DNA from: Pontibacter virosus
Lineage (GTDB): Bacteria; Bacteroidota; Bacteroidia; Cytophagales; Hymenobacteraceae
Reading direction: 5' to 3'
DNA length: 64,000 nt
Assembly (NCBI RefSeq): GCF_003096355.1
Contig: NZ_QEKI01000002.1
Location: 433,218 to 497,217, forward strand
Shown: in pieces, positions 57,272 to 64,000 of the stretch
How the letters are laid out: each line of letters starts with the position of its first letter
Position numbering within the stretch: the stretch's first letter is position 1
Made by a program: the position numbers and the translations under genes
The notes under the pieces: generated by a model
What the model saw: the letters and a program-made list of their open reading frames with translations, nothing else
The model's database searches: none
Told to the model about the DNA's origin: nothing

Positions 57272-57391
57272 AGTCGGATTAAAACTGCAAGTTCCGAAAA
57301 CAATTGCTCCAAAACTATAACCTTAAAGAGGTGCCTTTCGGTGATTCGGATGCGGAAGTGTTTATACCCTGTAGTTGAGCATGGTTATGCT

Positions 57392-57419
57392 ATAAAAAAA
57401 AGCAGCCCCGGGGCTGCTT
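57392..57419 (-). terminator. Intrinsic terminator after the small secreted protein
   Basis: An 8-bp stem (AAGCAGCC with GGCTGCTT, extended by a CCGG centre), followed on the minus strand by eight T. It lies 33 bp after the stop at 57453. Confidence 0.88.
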
Positions 57420-57452
57420 GAGATATGCTGTAGGCAGGTGGTGCTCTATAAA

Positions 57453-57689
57453 TTAATCGAAGCCAGGGCAGCTACCCTTTCTGTAACGCTTCTTTTTCAC
57501 CAGGCCATCTCTGTTGTAGGCCGAAGACTTAAATGAAAAACTCTCAGTTGTTTTTTTACCAGACACCTCTTGTTTCTTTGCCTTGCTCGTTTTCTCGTAC
57601 TTACCAGACTTTAAGTCAGCACTGGCGTAGCTGGCAAACGATAAAAACAGTAAAGCACTGATTAAAGCTGTGTAGAATTTTAATTTCAT
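57453..57689 (-). CDS. Small secreted basic protein
   Basis: A 78-residue protein with a signal peptide (1-24, ending SYASA) and a basic mature part rich in Lys and Ser, with one Cys near the end. No family recognised. Signal peptide and terminator support a real gene. Confidence 0.65.
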   Translation of the reverse strand: MKLKFYTALISALLFLSFASYASADLKSGKYEKTSKAKKQEVSGKKTTESFSFKSSAYNRDGLVKKKRYRKGSCPGFD

Positions 57690-57939
57690 TAGCGAGTTGT
57701 TTTAAGTGAGAGAAGTTTGCTTGTTGCAATATTAAAATAAAAATATATATTAAAAAATTAATTAATTATATTTTTTACATCCATACTGCCATAATCCAAA
57801 AACTCCCTACAACTCTTTGGCAGATTAATCCACCTAGATAGAGAATGAAATTGTAGGCTACGATACCTCAACACGAAAAAATGAAAAACCATCTCTGTGT
57901 TGAGATAGCCAATACGGTGAGAGCTAAAAGGCAAGGGAT

Positions 57940-58440
57940 TTACATACCGGTCATTGGCCTGGGTACATTAAACCGCACACCATTGACAGTTATATTACGA
58001 TCGAGTGCGGCTAACTGCAGGCCGAGCACCACCTGGCTGGCCATGTTGTGGCTTTCAATACCAGATAAAAGCAGCGATTTCTGGTGTCCGCTCTGTAAGT
58101 CAAATAGCACACAGTTGTCACTAAACTGCACAGCCGCAACACCGCTCCAGCTCAGGCAATGTTCTTTGCTGTAAAAGTTAAGTCTGTAGGATATTTTATC
58201 AGGTGATATAGCCACGAAGGCACTCTTGAGCAGTATTTTACCTGTCCCGAGTGCTATTAAGTATAGTCCTGCCAAAATAATACCAGTGGCGGCCATACCC
58301 CACAGCCAGCGAGCTTCTTCCAGAAGTACCAGATTGAAAAGTAACGCTGATCCGCCTCCACTCGCCATGAACAGCCCTAACCAAAGCAGTCGGTCTTTGA
58401 TCTTACGCAGTTGTCGGGCTGTGTAGAGGCTAATGTACAT
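57940..58440 (-). CDS. Two-TM, PH-like membrane protein (paralog A)
   Basis: A 166-residue protein. Start MYISLYTARQLRKIKDRLLWLG matches the start of the gene at 58774. Two TM segments (about 17-37, 46-66) precede a PH-like part (ISPDKISYRLNFYSKEHCLSWSGVAAVQFSDNCVLFDL). It is related to the next two genes. Function unknown. Confidence 0.75.
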   Translation of the reverse strand: MYISLYTARQLRKIKDRLLWLGLFMASGGGSALLFNLVLLEEARWLWGMAATGIILAGLYLIALGTGKILLKSAFVAISPDKISYRLNFYSKEHCLSWSGVAAVQFSDNCVLFDLQSGHQKSLLLSGIESHNMASQVVLGLQLAALDRNITVNGVRFNVPRPMTGM

Positions 58441-58773
58441 AAAAGCTGTATGGTATAGTTATACTTACAACAGGACAGACCTGCAAAGCGGTAACCAATA
58501 AATTATAAAGGAAGCATTAAGAATTGAATTAAACTAAAGTACGCTAGCCCATTTTATATGTTTTGTTTTAATCAAAATAAATTAAACACAATTTATTTTA
58601 GGTTTTATTGAATGACTTATGTGCGTTCCTATACTGCTTTTAGATCGAGTTTAAGGTGTTCCGCTACTACCTGCAGCGTAGTTTACTGGGAAATATAAAC
58701 TCTTTTACTACAGGACTTAGACAAGAAGTATTTTTTTAAAAAAAGGCCTTTCAGAACTGAAAGAAAACAGAAG
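58441..58773. other. Gap between paralogs A and B
   Basis: 333 bp of AT-rich DNA. The only clear element is the terminator at 58731-58763. The rest probably carries the promoter of paralog A; no gene-like frame is seen. Confidence 0.6.
58731..58763 (-). terminator. Intrinsic terminator after paralog B
   Basis: On the minus strand CTTTCAG and CTGAAAG form a 7-bp stem with a 2-nt loop, followed by GCC and a long T-run. It lies 10 bp after the stop at 58774. Confidence 0.75.
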
Positions 58774-59268
58774 CTACCCACTTACACGCTGTGCGCTAAC
58801 CGGCACTTGATTTACCTCCACTTGCTGCTGTATAGCGGCTAGCTGAATGCTGACACTCACATGGTTTGCTATCTCGGGGCTTTGAATATGGCCAAGCCGC
58901 ATAACAAGCTGCCTGCTGTCTTTCAGGTCAAATATCAGGGCCTGCTCAGTTGCCTGTATACTGTCGATGGTATCCCAGTAAATTGTTTGTTCAGCTCCAT
59001 ACAGGGTAAGCCGGTAGGCAATGCGCTCTGGCGTCATGGAGAAGTAAGCGTCTTTCAACTGAACATAGCCCGCACCCACGGCGAAACCCAGCAAACCAAT
59101 CGCACTCACTACTAGCGCGCCAGCCATCCACGTCCATCGTATCTCTTCGCGGGCAATGAACTCACCGATCAGGGCAGAGAGACCACCGCAAAACATCAGG
59201 ATGCCCGCCCAGAGCAGAATCTGCTTTGTCTTTTTTAGCTCTTTGTTAGGGTAGAGGTTTACATACAT
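58774..59268 (-). CDS. Two-TM, PH-like membrane protein (paralog B)
   Basis: A 164-residue protein. Start MYVNLYPNKELKKTKQILLWAG, two TM segments (about 17-37, 47-67) and a PH-like part (MTPERIAYRLTLYGAEQTIYWDTIDSIQATEQALIFDL). Same layout as paralog A. It starts 4 bp after the stop of paralog C, so B and C share a transcript. Confidence 0.75.
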   Translation of the reverse strand: MYVNLYPNKELKKTKQILLWAGILMFCGGLSALIGEFIAREEIRWTWMAGALVVSAIGLLGFAVGAGYVQLKDAYFSMTPERIAYRLTLYGAEQTIYWDTIDSIQATEQALIFDLKDSRQLVMRLGHIQSPEIANHVSVSIQLAAIQQQVEVNQVPVSAQRVSG

Positions 59269-59272
59269 AGGG

Positions 59273-59767
59273 TTAGTGCTGTGTTGTTTCTAAAGCTATA
59301 CCCTTTGCTTCTGCAATTTGCGCCAGTTCATCTCGGATGCGCTGCAGCGTTTGGGCGTGGTTCACTGAGTTCAGCGCAATTGCATGCTGTTCGTCGTTTT
59401 TGAGCTCGAACTCCAGTGTCTGGCTGCTGATGATGATGCGCTCTACTTCCTCCCACTCAAAGTCGTGCTCCCGCTGCATAAAGCCGAGCCGGTACCGCAC
59501 ACCCGAAGCCGACAGGGTGAGGTGGCGCTGGTAACCTGGGTTGTGGTCGAGCCACACCGAGATCAGAAAAAGCGAGAAAGGCAACAGGCTGAACAGGTAT
59601 AGGAAAGTCATGGCTGAATGAAAGTCCCGGACCGCGATAAGCTGGTACAGAAGCCAACCATGCAGGGCAACTGAAAGCAGGGCAAGCACAAACAGCAGAC
59701 GCTCCATTTGCGACCTGATGCCATAGGGTCTGGAAAATAAACGTATGCTAATGCCGGTGTGCTGCAT
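59273..59767 (-). CDS. Two-TM, PH-like membrane protein (paralog C)
   Basis: A 164-residue protein. Two TM segments (about 24-44, 52-72) and a PH-like part (LSASGVRYRLGFMQREHDFEWEEVERIIISSQTLEFEL). The N-terminus differs from A and B. First gene of the B-C transcript, divergent from the HEAT-cyclophilin gene. Confidence 0.75.
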   Translation of the reverse strand: MQHTGISIRLFSRPYGIRSQMERLLFVLALLSVALHGWLLYQLIAVRDFHSAMTFLYLFSLLPFSLFLISVWLDHNPGYQRHLTLSASGVRYRLGFMQREHDFEWEEVERIIISSQTLEFELKNDEQHAIALNSVNHAQTLQRIRDELAQIAEAKGIALETTQH

Positions 59768-59776
59768 CGTAGAAAT

Positions 59777-59799
59777 GTATATTCAAGAATTCAATATAC
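59777..59799. promoter_or_regulatory. Inverted repeat in the divergent promoter region
   Basis: GTATATT and AATATAC with a 9-nt centre; GTATATTGAA recurs at 59869-59878. It could bind a regulator common to both sides. Confidence 0.35.
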
Positions 59800-59895
59800 T
59801 AAAAAATGTAAAGCTGCCAAACAAATAAGCAGCAAAACATTTTAGCGGGCCTATATTACAGGCATTTAGTATATTGAAGCGCATAAGCCTAAACA

Positions 59896-61869
59896 ATGAA
59901 AAAAAGCTATACCTTTCTATTGGCCTTTGCCGCCTTTGCCGCCTGCCGTCAGCAGCCCCAGCAGAGTATGGCCGTGGCGACCGATACGCCACCCCAACAC
60001 ATCAACAAGTTCTCTGACGCTACCCTGCGTGAGCTCTATACCTTGCAGGACGAGCGCAAGACCGCCGAACTCCTCAACTTCCTGAATCACCCGAAACCGC
60101 AGTACCGCCGGGAGGCAGCGCTCGCCTTTGCCTCAGTGCAGGACACATTGGCCATCCCCCAACTGCTGACTTCGCTTTCAGATACCAGCACTTCGATCCG
60201 GATGGCAGCTGCCTATGCATTAGGTCAGATCGGGCACAAGAAAGCCCAGCAGCCCATAATCCGGCACTTGCAACAGGAGCAGCGCCCCACCGTGCAGGCA
60301 GAGGCGTTAGAGGCGCTAGGCAAACTGGCTGACAGCGGCGGACTCAACTTTCTGGTAAACTACCAGGCGGCGAACGAAACTGCGCAAGCAGGGCAAGCAT
60401 GGGGATTGTACCGGGCCGGTCTGCGGCAGATCAGCAGCGCGCAGGCGGTGGAAAAGGCTGTGCAATGGCTGACAGAGAGCAAGTCGTATGAAGTGCGGCT
60501 GGCGGCCGCTCACCTGCTGGCCCGCACACCCAAACTAGACCTGACGCCATACCGCCAGCAGCTGACCACCGTGGTTACTTCCGATGAATCGGCGGATGTG
60601 CGGATGGCCGTGGCCCAGGCGTTCTCCAAAGTGAATGCCCGCGACAAAGCCTCATTACTCTCCGGTATCGTGCAAAGCGACCCGGATTACCGCGTGCGAC
60701 TGAGCGCGATCCGGTCCATGGCAGGACTCGAGTTTGAAGATATAGACGAGGCCATTCTGGCCGGCCTGACCGATCAAAACATCAACACGGCCGTGGCAAC
60801 GGCAGAATTTCTGCAGGCCAACCATGCTGATGTGGATAGCAAGGCACTTCGCACAGCACTCGCGCAAGTGGAGGATGGCCGCGTGCGGGCCGGTCTGATC
60901 TGGGTGATTTTGCGCAACAGTCCCGACAAGGCCAAGCTGAGCCAGGAGTACCAGCAGCTATACCTGCGCACCGAGAACCCATACGACAAAGCGCACCTGC
61001 TCAAAGCCCTCTCTGCCGACTACAGCAACCACCAGTTCATCGCCAAGGAAACCTTTGCCGCTACGCAACCAGTCATCGGCACCTATGGCATGGAAGCGCT
61101 CGCCGCCATGCGCCAACAAGGCGATTTCCCGAAAGCCCTGGAGCAGAATTTTGCTGACATCTTCAAACAAGGTATAGCCTCTGGCGATGTGTCGCTGGCC
61201 GGTCTGGCGGCTGGCGTGATCCGCAATCCGAAGCTTAACTTCCGGAAGGCATACCGCGACCATGCCTTCCTGACCGAGGCGCAGCAGAAACTGGTGCTGC
61301 CCCGCGACATGGAAACCAACATTGAACTGCAAAAGACCATTGACTACCTGAGTGGAAAAGAGCAATCCGAGACACCGCAGAATCCTTTCACACACCCAAT
61401 CGACTGGCAATTTGTGCAGACGATACACCCGGACCAGCAGGTGGTGATCGAAACTGAGAAAGGCACGATTACGCTGGAGTTGTTTGTGGAAGACGCGCCG
61501 GGCTCGGTGGCTAATTTTGTGGAGCTGGTAAACAAACAGTTTTTTGACGGGCTGTATTTCCACCGTGTGGTGCCAAACTTTGTAGCACAAGGCGGTGACA
61601 AACGCGGCGATGGCTGGGGCAGCTCCGACTACTCTATCCGCTCTGAGTTTGCTCCGCTGCACTACCGCGAAGGCTATGTAGGAATGGCCTCTGCCGGAAA
61701 AGACACCGAGAGCAACCAATGGTTTATCACGCACTCCCCCACCCCGCACCTGGACGGCCGCTACACCATTTTCGCAAAGGTGGTAGAAGGCATGGAGGTA
61801 GTGCACAAGCTGGAGGTAGGCGATAAGATCAGCCAGGTCAACTTGATTCTGCGGGCTAAAACCCGTTAG
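59896..61869 (+). CDS. HEAT-repeat lipoprotein with C-terminal cyclophilin domain
   Basis: A 657-residue envelope protein. A short signal peptide ends in lipobox FAAC (Cys17). HEAT repeats fill about 45-330 and probably further to 470. The C-terminal part (about 515-650) is a cyclophilin-type peptidyl-prolyl isomerase (VVIETEKGTITLELFVEDAPGSVANF, FDGLYFHRVVPNFVAQGGD, SNQWFITHSPTPHLDGRYTIFAKV). It likely folds or holds outer-membrane or secreted proteins. The fusion is unusual outside Bacteroidota. Confidence 0.9.
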   Translation: MKKSYTFLLAFAAFAACRQQPQQSMAVATDTPPQHINKFSDATLRELYTLQDERKTAELLNFLNHPKPQYRREAALAFASVQDTLAIPQLLTSLSDTSTSIRMAAAYALGQIGHKKAQQPIIRHLQQEQRPTVQAEALEALGKLADSGGLNFLVNYQAANETAQAGQAWGLYRAGLRQISSAQAVEKAVQWLTESKSYEVRLAAAHLLARTPKLDLTPYRQQLTTVVTSDESADVRMAVAQAFSKVNARDKASLLSGIVQSDPDYRVRLSAIRSMAGLEFEDIDEAILAGLTDQNINTAVATAEFLQANHADVDSKALRTALAQVEDGRVRAGLIWVILRNSPDKAKLSQEYQQLYLRTENPYDKAHLLKALSADYSNHQFIAKETFAATQPVIGTYGMEALAAMRQQGDFPKALEQNFADIFKQGIASGDVSLAGLAAGVIRNPKLNFRKAYRDHAFLTEAQQKLVLPRDMETNIELQKTIDYLSGKEQSETPQNPFTHPIDWQFVQTIHPDQQVVIETEKGTITLELFVEDAPGSVANFVELVNKQFFDGLYFHRVVPNFVAQGGDKRGDGWGSSDYSIRSEFAPLHYREGYVGMASAGKDTESNQWFITHSPTPHLDGRYTIFAKVVEGMEVVHKLEVGDKISQVNLILRAKTR

Positions 61870-61888
61870 AACTGCGCCTGGCAGGTAT

Positions 61889-61929
61889 AAAAAAAGCGGC
61901 GACCTTTCTGTAAGGTCGCCGCTTTTTTT
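61889..61929. terminator. Bidirectional intrinsic terminator
   Basis: A stem of 13 bp or more (AAGCGGCGACCTT with AAGGTCGCCGCTT) with a short loop and A/T runs on both sides, between two converging genes. Confidence 0.93.
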
Positions 61930-61942
61930 ATGAAACGAGCTT

Positions 61943-62587
61943 TTAGAATCGTTCCATTGGCTGCTCTTCAATTGGCTGCAGGCGGCCCCATTGCGGGATC
62001 AATTCTTTGAACTCCTGCAGCAGTGCTTTGCTACGGTCTCTGCCATACCAGCCGTGCAGCTTCTCTACAAATTCATTGTAAGGCACGGCCCGCGCTTTCA
62101 TATTCATGAATAGCTCTTGTGCAACTGCTGGCCTCGGGCCCCAGGTACCAAGCTCTTCCATGGTTTCGGCATCGAGCACAATTAACTTCGGTATGGAGCG
62201 GCCTCCGTTTGTCAGGTGGGCGTCTATCACCTCCGGGTGCTCATCGCGTAGCAACAGTTTCACGTCAATAAGCGGCGAGGCGTCGGCTATCTTTATCAGG
62301 GCTGGCACTGTTTGGGCGGCATCGCCGCACCAGGCCTCCGTCACGATCACCCAAATCATTTTGTTCTGCACACGCAGCATCATATCCACCAGTTCATCGT
62401 CCAGCTCCGCGGTTTTCTCGACGCGGCGCATGCGTTGGGCATTCATGCGGGTATACTCTACCATGGCTTCAGAATGATCTGTTCCCGTGGTTTTGTTCTC
62501 GGCTAATAGGGTATCAATCAATTCCCGGTATTGGGTATAAGTCATGGCCTGCGCCAGATGTTCACTCGTAATTACTGTTTTAGACAT
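61943..62587 (-). CDS. Thioredoxin-fold protein with a single active-site Cys
   Basis: A 214-residue protein. The fold shows MIWVIVTEAWCGDAAQTVPALIKIA near 95-120 and the cis-Pro region RSIPKLIVLDAE. The motif is CGDA, so only the first Cys of CxxC is kept. It cannot act as a normal dithiol reductase; monothiol or structural roles are possible. The start at MSKTVIT is chosen; an ATG at 62602 would add five residues. Confidence 0.85.
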   Translation of the reverse strand: MSKTVITSEHLAQAMTYTQYRELIDTLLAENKTTGTDHSEAMVEYTRMNAQRMRRVEKTAELDDELVDMMLRVQNKMIWVIVTEAWCGDAAQTVPALIKIADASPLIDVKLLLRDEHPEVIDAHLTNGGRSIPKLIVLDAETMEELGTWGPRPAVAQELFMNMKARAVPYNEFVEKLHGWYGRDRSKALLQEFKELIPQWGRLQPIEEQPMERF

Positions 62588-62881
62588 CGTCTCTGTGATC
62601 ATAATTTTTTAGATTTTATCAGAACTATATATTAACAGATATATGTTCTGATAAGTTCCTTCCACTCCGGAGCTCCTGCAAACCCCTCATCTATTCTACC
62701 CTTTTTGCACCAAATTGTTTACAATTTCTGTCAGGCAGCTGGCTTAAGCGGCCAGGTAGGGCATAAGAACAGTACCCTGGCCTTGCTTCGTCAGCAGGCA
62801 ACTGATAGCAGGACATCGAAGGAATTGCACAGAATTTAGTGCCTGTGCTGGCTATACCTTAGGCATGGCAGGATCCACAGC

Positions 62882-63817
62882 CTACGGTATGGCAGAGTAC
62901 TCCCCGTACGACTTCTCTCCGGCCTCTACCATAATAGGCAGGAAGTTCTGACGAGGGGGCAACGGGCAGGTAGCGTAAGACACAAAATCGCAGGGCGGGT
63001 TGGAAGCCTTATTGAAGTCGAGCACCGTGGTGCCGTCCGGGCCTGGTATAGCGGCGTAGAGGTAGCGCCCGGCCCCATAGGTTTCGATGCCGTTAGTTTT
63101 GTCAGCGAAAATAATGAAAAGCTCCCCCGCTTCTACCAGCGCATCGAGTTGGTACTGCTGCCCGTTTAGGTTGAAGATCAGCGTACCTGGTGAGTCCTTC
63201 ATAGAGGTTTGCCCCACAATATTGGTAATGGCAATTTGCTTTGGAGTCGGGTGCGCGATCAAACTAGCCGTCACGCGCCATTCGGCTCTGACAGGGAAGC
63301 GCTTGATTCCTTTAAAGTGTACCAGGGCGTCATTCTGCAGGTCGCGTAGCCGGATGCCATACCTGTTACCCCGCTTGATCACGAACCAGGTAAGTGTACC
63401 ATGCGACAGCTCCGGCACCGAGTCCATACCGGAGGTATAGACCAAGGCTTCACGCACAGGTTTCCCTTTCAGCAGTACCTCTACTCCTGGGTTGATACTG
63501 ATGGTCACTGTATCGCCTGTCAGCTTGATGACGCCCGCCCGCCCCGGTATCTTTCCCTTCGGAAAAGTCAGGCTGTTGTCGGGTCCGCTGCCAAAGCTAT
63601 TGTCACCTTCCTGCAGCCAGAACAGCCCCGCCAAGGTCAGCCAGCCATCAGGCCCCTTCAGCTTTGCCTCACGCTCCTGGTGCCACTCGCCTATACTTGC
63701 CACATACTCGGGGGTAGTTTCTGCGAGGTTCTTGGCAGATTGGTCGTATTCAGCGCATCCACTTACCAATACTAGTGAGAGAAATAGAAAGCGAGCGAAA
63801 AAGTTTGATCGAAACAC
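62882..63817 (-). CDS. DUF1684 lipoprotein
   Basis: A 311-residue lipoprotein with lipobox LVSGC (Cys21). The rest is a DUF1684 domain: WHQEREAKLKGPDGWLTLAGLFWLQEGDNSFGS, then the late GAGRYLYAAIPGPDGTTVLDFNKASNPPCDFVSYATCPLPPRQN. Function unknown. Confidence 0.88.
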   Translation of the reverse strand: MFRSNFFARFLFLSLVLVSGCAEYDQSAKNLAETTPEYVASIGEWHQEREAKLKGPDGWLTLAGLFWLQEGDNSFGSGPDNSLTFPKGKIPGRAGVIKLTGDTVTISINPGVEVLLKGKPVREALVYTSGMDSVPELSHGTLTWFVIKRGNRYGIRLRDLQNDALVHFKGIKRFPVRAEWRVTASLIAHPTPKQIAITNIVGQTSMKDSPGTLIFNLNGQQYQLDALVEAGELFIIFADKTNGIETYGAGRYLYAAIPGPDGTTVLDFNKASNPPCDFVSYATCPLPPRQNFLPIMVEAGEKSYGEYSAIP

Positions 63818-64000
63818 GGAAAGAAACTGATAAAATATGCGATTCTGCTAATATAAGAAAAAACCTGGCAGGACTCATATTCTATCATACTAAGTTCAAA
63901 TAAAGGGTTGTGGTCTACAATGTATGATGGTTTCTGTAATAGAATACTAGCTTCATAGCGTTGTAGTGGTTTTGCTCTTTTTTAGAGAAGCAGGCTGTTT

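Noticed and set aside
60958..61971. A 337-residue frame opposite the HEAT-cyclophilin gene
   Set aside because: Antisense shadow; the plus-strand protein has clear domains and a lipobox.

Overview
The window reads as chromosome of a Bacteroidota bacterium, most likely order Cytophagales, family Hymenobacteraceae, close to Pontibacter. Grounds: Oar/SusC-like TonB receptors, a SerB-SerA fusion, promoters of the Bacteroidota -33 TTG / -7 TAnnTTTG type, several TTG starts, few Shine-Dalgarno sites, and the motif GGTATA(G/C) scattered densely through genes and gaps. The genus is inferred from general resemblance; no search was run.

Left flank (1-30.2 kb) is mostly housekeeping: a SerB-SerA serine biosynthesis fusion; an A-type Fe-S carrier; a ChaN-like protein and small membrane proteins; a NatAB-type ABC exporter; dnaJ-grpE; obg, adk and hpt; the membrane pyrophosphatase hppA; an M42-like peptidase; a TPR protein; a GC-rich ugd-uxs pair that makes UDP-glucuronate and then UDP-xylose; an alpha/beta hydrolase with a dehalogenase-type Asp nucleophile; a GlcD-like FAD oxidase; an NlpC/P60 lipoprotein; and two large Oar-like TonB receptors.

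Island (30,233-51,383). A tRNA-Ala(GGC) gene at 30,205 is the target of a 21.2-kb integrated element bounded by perfect 47-bp direct repeats of the tRNA 3' half. From the right end inward it carries a tyrosine integrase, an unknown 504-aa protein, an AlpA-like HTH protein, a RepA-like ATPase, a cluster of TTGCAA repeats that looks like an origin, a zinc-finger/Toprim primase, a small terminase subunit, three tandem paralogous small proteins, a small membrane protein and a 1143-aa tape-measure protein. No large terminase, portal, capsid, baseplate or lysis gene is visible. The order int - alpA - rep/pri - terS is that of phage-inducible chromosomal islands (PICIs), so I read it as a phage satellite that brings its own TerS and tape measure. 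The left third holds an XRE regulator with candidate operators, HTH proteins, cargo (HipA-like kinase plus DUF3037 protein, DUF4468, DUF4236) and about 1.7 kb of non-coding DNA with many hairpins, some in related copies and one pair showing a compensatory base change. That hairpin array and the TerS plus tape-measure satellite are the best candidates for something undescribed.

Right flank (51.4-64 kb): the tRNA's displaced terminator, a truncated GIY-YIG gene, a SIR2-family protein (probable defence), a DUF2267 protein, a cysteine synthase and serine acetyltransferase operon, an MFS transporter, three tandem two-TM/PH-like membrane proteins, a HEAT-repeat plus cyclophilin lipoprotein, a thioredoxin-like protein and a DUF1684 lipoprotein.
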